From: Micrococcales bacterium 31B
GTDB lineage: Bacteria > Actinomycetota > Actinomycetes > Actinomycetales > Dermabacteraceae
NCBI GenBank assembly: GCA_022803075.1
Contig: JAFFTF010000011.1
Coordinates: forward strand, 54,577-96,744
DNA: 42,168 nt
Reading direction: 5' to 3'
Under the pieces are notes generated by a model. That model searched no databases, was not told the DNA's origin, and worked only from the letters and a program-made list of their open reading frames with translations. Positions 30,324 through 38,834 of the stretch are shown piece after piece. Positions within the stretch are counted from its first letter, which is position 1, and each line of letters opens with the position of its first letter. Made by a program: the position numbers and the translations under genes.

Positions 30324-32378
30324 TTAAGCAAGGATGATGCGGGCGTCGAGGCAGACGGCGCCGCCGGGGGTGACGGCCACGGGGTTACATTCGATCTCGC
30401 TGATCTCGGGGTGTGCCGCGGCAAATTCGCTGAGCTGCGCGATCACGCGGGCCGCCGCGTCGATGTCGACCGGCGGGCGGCCGCGCACGCCCGTGAGCAG
30501 AGCGGCGCCGCGCAGGCGCGAGAGCATGCGCCGCGCATAGGTCTCGGTGACGGGCCCGATGGCGCACACCGTGTCACGCATGACCTCGGCGAGGGTGCCG
30601 CCGAGGCCGACCAGCACGACGGGCCCGAACTTGGGGTCCCAGTTAACGCCGACGATGAGTTCGACGGCGTCCGCGAGCGGCGCCATCTCTTCGACCGAGA
30701 AGCTCGGTGGCCGCAGTGCGGCCTGCAGCGAGGCGAGACATTCGCGCAGTTCGTCCTCCGAGCGAATGTCGAGGACCACGCCACCGCGGTCGCTCTTGTG
30801 CTCGACCCCGAGGGCCTTCACCACGAGGGGGTAGCGCAGGTTCGCGGCGAGCGCGTCATCAGCGCTCATGACGTCCACGGCGCGCACGAAGGGCAGCCCC
30901 GCTTCGGCGAGCAGGTGGCGGGCGGCGCTGTAATCGGCACGCGTGATGGGTTCCTCGGGCTCGGGTAGTAGTTGCAGGTCTTGGCGTGCGAGCAGCGCGC
31001 GCTCGGTGACGCGTTGGAGGGTCCACACGGCGTCGTCGATGGACTTGTAGACGCCGATCCCGCCCTCGCGCAAGATGGCGGCCGCCTCCGAGTCGGAGTT
31101 CATAGTGTGCACCGTGAGCAACTTGCGGTCGGCTCGCACGCGTTCGACGATGGCCCGCGCGGCGGCCAGCTCGCCCTCGCGCAGGTCTGCGCTCAGTTCG
31201 TGGTAGCCGCCGAAGAACCCCGTCATCAGCACCGAATCCACCTCGTCGGCGTCGAGCAGATCGCCCACCACAGCGTCGAAGCACGAGATGTCGGATTCGC
31301 CGCCGCCCGCCACGTCAATCGGGTTCGACACTCCCGCTGCGGGCGGCAGGTGTCGCAGAAGAGCGCGCGACAGGTCGATCGAAAATTCGGGAACCTGTAG
31401 CCCCGCGTCCTCGACGCAGTCGGAGGCGATCGAGGCTTGGCCACCGCCATCGCTAAAGATGGCCACGCGCCGCCCCCGCGTCTCCCAGCGAGGCGCGAGG
31501 CCAGAGAGTAACTGCGCCATGCCGCGGGGCGTGTCGACCCGTTCAATGCCAGCGGCGCGGCACGCCGCGTCCACCACGTGCGCCGAACTCACGAGCGCGC
31601 CCGTATGCGATTTGGCGCCCCGCGCGCTCGCCGAATGTCGCCCCACCGGCAGGAGGACGACCGGTTTGCCGGCCGCCCAGGCGTCCGCCGCCGCCCGTAT
31701 GAAACGCCGACCGCTCTTAAATTCTTCGAGGTATACGGCGATGGCGTCGGTGCCCTCGTGCTCGATGCAACTCTCGATCAGGTTGGCCACGTCAATGTCG
31801 GCCTGATTGCCGATCGAGGCAAAACGCGAGAAGCCGAGGCCCAGGTCCTGGCAGTGGATCGCCAGTTCGAGCGCGACGTTGCCGCTTTGGCTCAGCAGCG
31901 CGATGCGCCCGGCGGGAAAATCGTTGCTCGTGAGGTTCAGCCCCGTGGTGTGGTCGAGTACGCCGAGGCAGTTGGGGCCGAGCAGCAGCGCGCCGGTGTC
32001 GCGCACGCGTCGCGTGATGCGCTCTTCGGCGGCACGGCCAGCCTCCCCGCTCTCGCCGAGCCCCGCCGTGATGCCCACGATCGCCTTGCAGCCCGCGCCG
32101 AGGGCGTCTGCGACGGCACTCTCAAAGTGGCGCGCGTTGACGGCGATTACGGCAAGGTCGATGGGTGCGCCCACGGCGCTCACGCTGGGGTAGGCGGGTT
32201 GCCCCAGCACGCTCTCTCGGGCGGGGTTAATGAGGTAGACGGGCCGCTGGCCCGCGAGGGCGCGCCTCGCGATCCAGTTGCCGTACTTCGTGGTGTCGTC
32301 GGTGGCGCCGACGATTGCGACCGCGGCAGGGTCGAAGAGGCAACCGAGGTCGCGGCCCTGCAGCAAGGGTGTGGTCAT
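30324..32378 (-). CDS. Acyl-CoA synthetase, ADP-forming (Acd/ACS family)
   Basis: A 684-residue fusion of the alpha and beta parts of NDP-forming acyl-CoA synthetases, which make acyl-CoA from an acid, CoA and ATP through a phosphohistidine. The N-terminal CoA-binding Rossmann part has AIVGATDDTTKYGNW. The central part has LLGPNCLGVLDH, LLSQSGNVALEL and the phosphorylated His in AKSHTGALVSS. The C-terminal ATP-grasp part has YPLVVKALGVEHKSDRGGVV and EISEIECNPVAV. I prefer the ATG at 32378 over a GTG at 32381. It activates the acid that the dehydrogenase and hydratase then process. The organic acid is unknown. Confidence 0.92.
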   Translation of the reverse strand: MTTPLLQGRDLGCLFDPAAVAIVGATDDTTKYGNWIARRALAGQRPVYLINPARESVLGQPAYPSVSAVGAPIDLAVIAVNARHFESAVADALGAGCKAIVGITAGLGESGEAGRAAEERITRRVRDTGALLLGPNCLGVLDHTTGLNLTSNDFPAGRIALLSQSGNVALELAIHCQDLGLGFSRFASIGNQADIDVANLIESCIEHEGTDAIAVYLEEFKSGRRFIRAAADAWAAGKPVVLLPVGRHSASARGAKSHTGALVSSAHVVDAACRAAGIERVDTPRGMAQLLSGLAPRWETRGRRVAIFSDGGGQASIASDCVEDAGLQVPEFSIDLSRALLRHLPPAAGVSNPIDVAGGGESDISCFDAVVGDLLDADEVDSVLMTGFFGGYHELSADLREGELAAARAIVERVRADRKLLTVHTMNSDSEAAAILREGGIGVYKSIDDAVWTLQRVTERALLARQDLQLLPEPEEPITRADYSAARHLLAEAGLPFVRAVDVMSADDALAANLRYPLVVKALGVEHKSDRGGVVLDIRSEDELRECLASLQAALRPPSFSVEEMAPLADAVELIVGVNWDPKFGPVVLVGLGGTLAEVMRDTVCAIGPVTETYARRMLSRLRGAALLTGVRGRPPVDIDAAARVIAQLSEFAAAHPEISEIECNPVAVTPGGAVCLDARIILA

Positions 32379-32398
32379 CACAATGCTTTCTGTGGTAG

Positions 32399-33178
32399 TT
32401 ACAGTGGTCCGTGGCCCCAGGCGTCCTGGCCGCCATCAATGGTGAGGGTGGTGCCTGCGATGTAGGACGCCGCGGGCGACGCGAGAAACGTGATGGCCTG
32501 AGCAACGTCCTCGCTCGTCCCCAGCCGACCGAGCGGAACGGAGCTGGCCCAGCCGTCAATGTCGGCCTGCGTGTAGGCCTCCCGCAGTCCGTCGGTGGCA
32601 ATGGTGCCCGGCGCCACGGCGACGGTGCGGACGCCCCGGGGCCCCCATTCCAGCGCGAGGCCCGATGCCAGGTTTTCGACGGCGGCTCGGGCGCTCGTGG
32701 CGTGCACCAGGTGTCGGATGCCGCGTCGCGGCGAGAAGGCCATGAAGATGACGACCCCGCGACCGCGGGGCAGCAGGCACTGCCGGGCCACCTCGGTGGT
32801 GACGGCGAAGACCGATTCGACGGCGAGGCGGTGCACGGCCTGGAACCCGCGCACGCTGATCTCTTCGGCGGGCGCCATGAACTGGCCGCCGGCGTTGTTG
32901 ACCAGGATGTCAATCGGGCCCAGCCGTGCCACGATCTCGGTGACGCCCGCGGCGATATTGTCGGCGTCGCGGATGTCGCTCGCGATGCAGTGCGCGCGGC
33001 GGCCCTCGGCTTGTACGAGCGCGGCGGTCTCGTCGAGCAGTTCGCGTCGGCGGCCCCACAGGGCGATGTCGGCGCCCGCGCGGGCGAGGCTCACGGCGGT
33101 GGCTCTCCCGATGCCGGTGCCGCCGCCCGTGACGAGCGCGATCTGGCCCTGGAGCAATCTGGGCGAGAACGGGAACAT
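32399..33178 (-). CDS. SDR-family oxidoreductase, DECR-like, without the Tyr-Lys pair
   Basis: A 259-residue Rossmann enzyme. Cofactor motif VTGGGTGIGRA, structural NNAGGQFMAPAE and the C-terminal LASPAASYIAGTTLTIDGGQ are typical. The usual Y-x-x-x-K is replaced: the segment reads HATSARAAVENLASGLALEW, with His/Ser/Arg where Tyr and Lys would be. Such a change is known in 2,4-dienoyl-CoA reductase and peroxisomal enoyl-CoA reductase relatives, which share H/A-x-x-x-A-R/K-A-A-V-E/D-x-L. The Arg after the first glycine-rich loop (LWGRRRELL) suggests NADPH. It lies between the transporter ATPase and the CoA-pathway genes, with AGGAGA before the ATG. It probably reduces or oxidises a CoA intermediate of this pathway. 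Confidence 0.88.
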   Translation of the reverse strand: MFPFSPRLLQGQIALVTGGGTGIGRATAVSLARAGADIALWGRRRELLDETAALVQAEGRRAHCIASDIRDADNIAAGVTEIVARLGPIDILVNNAGGQFMAPAEEISVRGFQAVHRLAVESVFAVTTEVARQCLLPRGRGVVIFMAFSPRRGIRHLVHATSARAAVENLASGLALEWGPRGVRTVAVAPGTIATDGLREAYTQADIDGWASSVPLGRLGTSEDVAQAITFLASPAASYIAGTTLTIDGGQDAWGHGPL

Positions 33179-33248
33179 GGGTCTCCTTGTGGGTCGGGGT
33201 TCCGGACGCGCGGGCCACGGGTTGCTGCGTCGGCCCGCGCGAACGGCT

Positions 33249-33293
33249 GGCTTGGTTATGAGGCGGCTGGTTATGAGACGGCTGGTTGTGAGG
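33249..33293. repeat. 15-bp tandem repeat across the stop codon of the dual ABC ATPase
   Basis: Three near-identical 15-bp units (plus strand: GGCTTGGTTATGAGG, CGGCTGGTTATGAGA, CGGCTGGTTGTGAGG) end the gene. Read on the minus strand, the first unit in the coding direction has CAA (Gln) where the second has TAA, which is the stop. Slippage or one base change would lengthen or shorten the protein by five residues. Confidence 0.75.
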
Positions 33294-35046
33294 CGATCGT
33301 GAAGTCTGGGGTGTCGCGCAGCAGCGATTGCGTGTATTCGTGCTGCGGGTTGGCGAAGATCTCGGCCACGTTGCCCCGCTCTGCGATGTGGCCGAGCTTC
33401 AACACCGAGACCTGCGTAGCGATGTTGCGCACGAGCGCGATGTCGTGCGTCACGAAGAGCAGGGTGAGGCCTAGCGTGTCTTGGAGATCTTGCAGCAGTG
33501 AGGTGATAGAGGCCTGCACCGAGACGTCGAGGGCGCTCGTAATTTCGTCGCAGATCAGCACGTCGGGTTCGACTGCGAGGGCGCGCGCGATGGCGACGCG
33601 CTGGCGTTCACCGCCCGAGAGCTGATCGGGAAACCGCGCCGCGATGTCGGGGCGCAGGGACGCGGCCGCCAGGGCGTCCTGGATGCGTTCGTCGAGGTTG
33701 CGCACATCGGGGCAGAGGTGCTTGATGGGTACGGCGATGGACTGCCCGATGGTGCGGCGGGGGTTAAGCGAGTCGTAGGGGTTCTGAAAAATGTACTGGA
33801 TGCGGCGACGCTGCTCGCGAGTTCGATGTTTACGCAGGTGAGAGAGGGTTTCGTCGCCGAGTTTCATGACGCCGGTCCACTGTTCGTGCAGCGAGCCGAT
33901 GCTACGCGAGAGGGTGGTTTTACCGGAGCCGGATTCGCCGAGCAGGGCCATACATTCGCCGCGCCGCACGGTGATGTCGATCTTTTCGAGCACCACCTTC
34001 TTGCCGTAGGAGGCCTGCAAGTTTTCGATGATGAGCACGGGCGGTGCGTCGGGTTGGGGCAGCCGCTCGCTGCGGGGGGTAATGGCGATGGGGCCGGTCA
34101 TGATGTTGAAGCAGGCTACGTCGTGGCCGCCGCCGAGGTGTTCGAGCGGGGGCACCGCGGCGCTGCAGCCCGCCGTGGCCTGGTCGCAGCGGGGGGCGAA
34201 GGCGCAGCCGTCGGGGCGGTGCAGGGGGCTCGGCGCGTTGCCTCCGATGCCGACCATACGGCGGGTGGCCGAGAGTTCTGGCACCGCTAGGATCAGGCGG
34301 CGCGTGTACGGATGGTGGGGGTTGCTGAGTACGTCTGCGGCGGCGCCGATCTCCACCACACGCCCCGAGTACATGACGGCGAGGCGGTCGACGAGCGACG
34401 CGACGACGGCCATGTCGTGCGAGATGTAGACGGCGGCGCAATCGTAGCGTTCGCACATGTCGCGCACCGTTTCGAGCACGGCCTTTTGGGTGCTGACGTC
34501 GAGGCCCGTGGTGGGTTCGTCCATGATGATGACGGGCGGGCGGTTCATAAACGCCATCGCGATGCCAATGCGCTGCTGCTGGCCGCCCGAGAGCTGGTGG
34601 GGGTAGCGCGCGAGAAACTCGTCGGTGCTGGGCAGTGCCACTTCGCCGAGCACTTCGCGCACGCGCGCGAGTTTGTCGGGGGCGCTCGCGGGGAGGCATT
34701 CGATGAGTTGGGTCTTGATGCTGAGGGCGGGGTTCAGCGCGGTCGCGGGCGACTGCGGCACGTAGGCGGCGACGAGCCCGCGCAGGCGGCGCACGTCGAC
34801 ATCGGTCATGCCCGACAGTTTCTCTCCCTGAATCGAGACGTCTCCGCGCGAGATGGCCGTGCCGTTCTTGCAGTAGCGCATGAGGGCGAGTCCGAGGGTG
34901 GTCTTGCCGGAGCCGGATTCGCCGATGACGCCGAGGATCTCGCCGGGGCGCAGGTTCAGCTTCACGTCGAGGACGATGCGGGCGGCCGAGCTGGTGCCGC
35001 TCACCTCGAGATCGTGAACTTTCAGCACGTCGGTGGGGGTGCTCAT
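33271..35046 (-). CDS. Dipeptide/oligopeptide-type ABC importer, fused dual ATPase (DppDF-like)
   Basis: A 591-residue protein with two ATPase domains. The first has Walker [14 protein letters not shown], signature [13 protein letters not shown] and Walker [13 protein letters not shown], and ends with the oligopeptide-transport tail containing the cysteines [15 protein letters not shown], usual for DppD/OppD. The second has Walker [14 protein letters not shown], signature [15 protein letters not shown] and Walker [13 protein letters not shown], as in DppF/OppF, with a shortened tail. Fused DppDF proteins are frequent in actinobacteria. It is the last transporter gene, overlapping DppC by four bases, and energises import through the two permeases. 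Confidence 0.93.
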   Translation of the reverse strand: MSTPTDVLKVHDLEVSGTSSAARIVLDVKLNLRPGEILGVIGESGSGKTTLGLALMRYCKNGTAISRGDVSIQGEKLSGMTDVDVRRLRGLVAAYVPQSPATALNPALSIKTQLIECLPASAPDKLARVREVLGEVALPSTDEFLARYPHQLSGGQQQRIGIAMAFMNRPPVIIMDEPTTGLDVSTQKAVLETVRDMCERYDCAAVYISHDMAVVASLVDRLAVMYSGRVVEIGAAADVLSNPHHPYTRRLILAVPELSATRRMVGIGGNAPSPLHRPDGCAFAPRCDQATAGCSAAVPPLEHLGGGHDVACFNIMTGPIAITPRSERLPQPDAPPVLIIENLQASYGKKVVLEKIDITVRRGECMALLGESGSGKTTLSRSIGSLHEQWTGVMKLGDETLSHLRKHRTREQRRRIQYIFQNPYDSLNPRRTIGQSIAVPIKHLCPDVRNLDERIQDALAAASLRPDIAARFPDQLSGGERQRVAIARALAVEPDVLICDEITSALDVSVQASITSLLQDLQDTLGLTLLFVTHDIALVRNIATQVSVLKLGHIAERGNVAEIFANPQHEYTQSLLRDTPDFTIASQPAVS

Positions 35047-35945
35047 TTTTCGATTCCGTTCTCTGCGCCGAGCGATACGCGGGCGAGGCCGTCGGTGATG
35101 AAGTTGGTGCCGATTGTGAGCAGGCCGATGGCGAGCACGGGCAGCAAGATGCCCCAGGGCTGCACGGTCATGGCGACGCGATTCTCGTTGATCATGAGCC
35201 CCCAGTCAGCGGCGGGTGGCTGCATGCCGAGGCCGAGGAACGACAGCGCGGAGATGACGCCGATCGAATAGGTGAGGCGCAGCCCCACTTCGACCATGAG
35301 CGAGCTGTTAACGTTCGGCAGGATCTCGGTGAGGGCAATCTTCCACGTGGGCACGTTGGCAGATTCCGCGGCTTTGATGAAGTCCCGTTCGACGACGTTG
35401 AGGGTGGCGCCGCGGATCACGCGGGCCACTCGGGGTGCGTGGGTGACGATGACGAGCACGATGATGAGCCACAGTTGGGGTCCGATGATGGAGAGGAACA
35501 GCAGGGCCGCGACCACCTGGGGGAACGCGAGCACTACGTCGGAGCCGCGCATGAGCAGTTCGTCGATCCACCCGCCGCGGTAGCCGGCCCACATACCGAT
35601 CGCCGCGCCGAGGGCGACACCGAGCACGCTCGTGACCAGCGCGATGAGAATCAACTGCCAGCCCCCGAAGAGAAAGCGCGAGAGCACATCGCGGCCGAGG
35701 TTGTCCGTTCCGAACACGGTGCCGGGGGCGTGCGCGAGGTAGGGCGCGCCGACGAATTCGCTGTAGCCGTGGGGCGCGAAGAGCGGCCCAAGAAACGCGA
35801 TCAGCAGGATCACCGCCGTCAGCACCATGCCAAATTGAGCGCGGCGCTGCCGCAGCAGCTTGCGAAACGTCGAGGTGGGGCGCTGGGTTTCGGCCGGTGC
35901 TTGGTCCTTGTGCAGGGGGGACGCCCCGGTGGCTGGGTTGGTCAT
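35043..35945 (-). CDS. Dipeptide-type ABC importer permease (DppC-like)
   Basis: A 300-residue membrane subunit with an N-terminal cytoplasmic extension, a first helix (FGMVLTAVILLIAFLGPLFAPHG), the DppC-typical GTDNLGRDVLSRFLFG, and five more helices. The ATPase-contact loop is VVERDFIKAAESANVPTWKI followed by ALTEILPN, a clear E-A-A-type motif. The start overlaps the DppB stop (ATGA). It pairs with the DppB-like protein to form the import pore. Confidence 0.94.
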   Translation of the reverse strand: MTNPATGASPLHKDQAPAETQRPTSTFRKLLRQRRAQFGMVLTAVILLIAFLGPLFAPHGYSEFVGAPYLAHAPGTVFGTDNLGRDVLSRFLFGGWQLILIALVTSVLGVALGAAIGMWAGYRGGWIDELLMRGSDVVLAFPQVVAALLFLSIIGPQLWLIIVLVIVTHAPRVARVIRGATLNVVERDFIKAAESANVPTWKIALTEILPNVNSSLMVEVGLRLTYSIGVISALSFLGLGMQPPAADWGLMINENRVAMTVQPWGILLPVLAIGLLTIGTNFITDGLARVSLGAENGIEK

Positions 35946-36895
35946 TGTGCCGCCATCCTCACCTTGGGGTTCGCCGCAAGACCGATCAGGTCGGCGCCGA
36001 TATTGACGATGATGTAGACCGCAGCGATCAGCAGGGTGAGGCCCTGCACGACGGGAATGTCGCGGTTGGCGACGGCGTCTACCAGGGCGAAGCCGATGCC
36101 GGGAAACCTAAACAGATATTCGATGATGACGACGCCGCCGGCCAGCCACGCGAGTTGCAGGGCAACCACCTGGGCCACGGGTCCGATGGAGTTGGGGATC
36201 GAGTGGCGGGTGAGCACCTTCCACTCGGGGATACCCTTCAGGCGGGCCTGCTGAATGTATTCGCTGTCGAGCACTTCGAGGCTCGTGGCGCGCTGCATGC
36301 GAATGATGTACGGGCTTACGGCGAGGACGAGTGCCACGACGGGCAAGATCAGCTGAGTGGGGTCTTGCCAGATGGGGCCGGGCTGATTCGCGACGAACAC
36401 CGCGGGCAGCAGGTGGAACACGCCCGTCGAGAAGAGGAACACGAGAAAGATGCCGACCACAAATTCTGGCAGCGAGGCGAGCGCCAGGGTGATCATGCCC
36501 GTGGCGTTGTCTACGGGCTTTCCGAAGCGGACGGCCACATAGGTGCCAATGAACATCGAGAGGGGGGTCGCGATGACGGCTGAAACGAGCATCAGCACGA
36601 GCGAGTTCATGATGCGGGGGAACAAGAAGTTTGCGACCGACTGCCCGTTGGCGAACGAGGTGCCGAGGTCGAAGGTGAGGAGGCCACCGAGCCAGTGCAG
36701 GTATTGCACGACGACGGGGTCGTTGAGGTTCAGTTGTTGGCGCAGGGCGGCCAACCGCTCAGGGGTGGCTTCCTTACCCAAGATGGCCTGGGCTGCGTCG
36801 CCGGGTAGGGCCTGCGTCGCCCAAAAGACGATGAGGGAGACGACGAAGAGGATAATCACGCCCGCGAGCAGGCGTTTGAGAATGAGTTTGGTCAT
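35942..36895 (-). CDS. Dipeptide-type ABC importer permease (DppB-like)
   Basis: A 317-residue membrane subunit with DppB features: first helix GVIILFVVSLIVFWATQALP, the loop GKEATPERLAALRQQLNLND typical of DppB/OppB, and the coupling loop LEVLDSEYIQQARLKGIPEW followed by KVLTRHSIPNSIGP. Near the end VVIIEYLFRFPGIGFALVDA is another family signature. AGGAG, overlapping the binding-protein stop, precedes the ATG. Confidence 0.94.
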   Translation of the reverse strand: MTKLILKRLLAGVIILFVVSLIVFWATQALPGDAAQAILGKEATPERLAALRQQLNLNDPVVVQYLHWLGGLLTFDLGTSFANGQSVANFLFPRIMNSLVLMLVSAVIATPLSMFIGTYVAVRFGKPVDNATGMITLALASLPEFVVGIFLVFLFSTGVFHLLPAVFVANQPGPIWQDPTQLILPVVALVLAVSPYIIRMQRATSLEVLDSEYIQQARLKGIPEWKVLTRHSIPNSIGPVAQVVALQLAWLAGGVVIIEYLFRFPGIGFALVDAVANRDIPVVQGLTLLIAAVYIIVNIGADLIGLAANPKVRMAAQ

Positions 36896-36904
36896 GGTGG
36901 GCTC

Positions 36905-38497
36905 CTAGTCCGCCAGCGTCACGGATCGAAAGTTGTAGCCCGAGAGTGGCAGGCCGCCGTGGTCAGGCACGAGGCCGCTCACCCGGGTGCGGAAGCCATC
37001 GACCTGGTTGGTGAAGCCCCAGATGATGAAGCCGCCTCGCTCGTACTCGATTTTTTGGGCCTGGGCGATGAGCTTGTTGCGCTCGGTCTCATCGACGGTG
37101 CGACGCGCCCGTTGCACGAGGTCGATGAACTCGGGGTCGTTGAAGTGGGTCTCGTTGTACGGCGAGTCGGGCAGGCTTGAGGCCGCTGCCTGGGGCAAGA
37201 AGTTGCGGGTGAACCAGAAGTCTTGGGCGAAGTCCCACTGCAGGTAGTTGTCGCCGTAAAACTCCCCCGCGTCGATCTTGCGCAAGGTGATGGTGATACC
37301 GGCTTCGGCGGCCTGGGCGGCGAACACGGTCGCGGCCTCCACGGCGCCGGCGGCAATGGGCGCCGTCACCAGTTCGACTTCAAGGTTTTCGTGGCCGGCG
37401 GCCTTCAGCAATGCCTTGGCCTGCGCGATGTCGCGGGTGCGCTGAGGCAGTGACTTGTTGAAAGCCGGGTCGAAGGGCGCGTAGAGGTCGTTGCCAATGG
37501 TCCCCTGGCCGTTGAGCACCTGGCGCACCATTTGTTCGCGGTCTACGACGAGTCGCAGGGCCTGACGCACGCGCACGTCGTCGAAGGGCGGGCGGTCGAC
37601 GCGCATGGTGAAGGGTATCCACGAGCCGGTTTGCGCCTGCAGCACCTTGAGGCCCTCGCCCCCGTTGACCACGGGAATCAGCGCGATGGGCAGCTGGTCG
37701 ATGGCGTCGACCTGGCTGCCGAGCAGCGCGTTGACGCGGGCGGTGTCGTCGGGAAAATCGATGATGATGAGCTGACTGATGTGCGGTTCCTGCTCGCGCC
37801 AGTAGCCTTCGTGCGCCGTGAACACGCTCTGTTGGCCGGGTTGAAAGCTGACGAGTTTGAAGGGGCCCGCGCCGATGGGCTGGCTTTCGTCGTAGTCCTC
37901 GGGCACGATGCCGCACGAGTATTGTGCGAAGGCGTCTAGCAGGGTCACGTCGGGGTAGTTGAGGTGCAGCACGAGGGTGCGGTCGTCGCGAACTTCCATC
38001 GCGTCGAGATTAATCGCGGCGAGGTTGGGTGCCACAGACTTCGGATTCTCGGGGTTGACGATGCGCTTGATGGTGGCGGCGACGTCCTGGGCGCGCACGG
38101 GGCGGCCGTCGTGAAAGGTGAGGTCTTCGCGCAGCGTGATGGTCCAGTAGGTCGCGTCGGCGCTGGGTTCGATGGATTCGGCGAGCCGCAATTCGATGGC
38201 GAAGTCGCTGTCGAAGCCGGCCAGCCCGTCGTAGAGGTTGACGATGCGGGCCTGGTCGGGGTGGGTGACGGGCATGTGGGCGTCGAGGGTGTCCTTGGTG
38301 GAGCCGCCGACGACGCCGACCCGCAGCAGGCCGCCCGGGCCGGGGCTGGCGCCCCAAGCCTCCGCACCGGGGATGGCCTGGGTGCCGCAGGCCGAGAGCA
38401 GCGTGACGGCGCCGACCGCGGCGGAAGAGGCCAGCCCGAGCCTGAAGAGAGCGCGGCGGCCGAGCTGTGGCGGTTCGCCGTTAGGTGGGGTAGGCAT
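36905..38497 (-). CDS. Dipeptide-type substrate-binding lipoprotein (SBP family 5, DppA-like)
   Basis: A 530-residue extracytoplasmic receptor. The N-terminus has a twin-arginine stretch (LGRRALFRLGLASSA) and a lipobox (TLLSACGTQ), so it may be Tat-exported and lipid-anchored. The mature part carries SBP_bac_5 markers: NLYDGLAGFD, LREDLTFHDGRPVRAQDVAA, IGAGPFKLVSF, VRQALRLVVDREQMV and a long C-terminal lobe. The ATG has GAGGGAG upstream. It is the first gene after the regulator-facing spacer and sets the specificity of the importer. Family members bind peptides but also nickel, opines, sugars or other solutes, so peptide uptake is not proven. The catabolic genes downstream argue for an organic acid derivative. 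Confidence 0.93.
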   Translation of the reverse strand: MPTPPNGEPPQLGRRALFRLGLASSAAVGAVTLLSACGTQAIPGAEAWGASPGPGGLLRVGVVGGSTKDTLDAHMPVTHPDQARIVNLYDGLAGFDSDFAIELRLAESIEPSADATYWTITLREDLTFHDGRPVRAQDVAATIKRIVNPENPKSVAPNLAAINLDAMEVRDDRTLVLHLNYPDVTLLDAFAQYSCGIVPEDYDESQPIGAGPFKLVSFQPGQQSVFTAHEGYWREQEPHISQLIIIDFPDDTARVNALLGSQVDAIDQLPIALIPVVNGGEGLKVLQAQTGSWIPFTMRVDRPPFDDVRVRQALRLVVDREQMVRQVLNGQGTIGNDLYAPFDPAFNKSLPQRTRDIAQAKALLKAAGHENLEVELVTAPIAAGAVEAATVFAAQAAEAGITITLRKIDAGEFYGDNYLQWDFAQDFWFTRNFLPQAAASSLPDSPYNETHFNDPEFIDLVQRARRTVDETERNKLIAQAQKIEYERGGFIIWGFTNQVDGFRTRVSGLVPDHGGLPLSGYNFRSVTLAD

Positions 38498-38624
38498 CGT
38501 GAACTCCCTCGTTACTGCCTGGTGGTGATGGTGGGTGCGGCACTAGTTGGGCGGCATCGAAGCGCAATCAAACTGCCGCGATACCGAGCGGACTCGTCCG
38601 TGAGCCCGGCGCGCGCCCCGCCAA

Positions 38625-38801
38625 AATTGCGATCTTACTGATTACTCAGTCACATCGCAACGAGTATATGCTGCCACAGAGGTTTGCAGTAGCCAAATGG
38701 CAACATTAACGCGAGACTTTGCGATCTAGTAGCATGGGACTCAGCGCAACTTTCGCACCGCGACGCGCAATAATTGCGATCACAGTTGCGAAATGTGCAA
38801 C
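38625..38801. promoter_or_regulatory. Cluster of TTGCG-type palindromes upstream of the XRE-TetR gene
   Basis: Repeated TTGCG/CGCAA words form several dyads. TTGCGAT (38627-38633) faces ATCGCAA (38654-38660). TTGCG (38719-38723) faces CGCAA (38745-38749). CGCAAT-A-ATTGCG lies at 38766-38778, and GTTGC-N7-GCAAC at 38785-38801. They fill the 340-base spacer between the binding-protein gene and the divergent regulator, which has no gene of its own and is more AT-rich than its surroundings. Confidence 0.6.
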
Positions 38802-38834
38802 GCTCCACAGTCCGGCTCCGAAAGGCACGCCACG

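Noticed and set aside
2876-33209. Octamer GCGTCCGG recurring in spacers and linkers (for example at 2876, 2902, 2937, 6499, 8756, 13066, 18474)
   Set aside because: For a G/C content near 70 percent about eight hits on both strands are expected in 42 kb, so the number seen is not above chance even though the positions looked suggestive.
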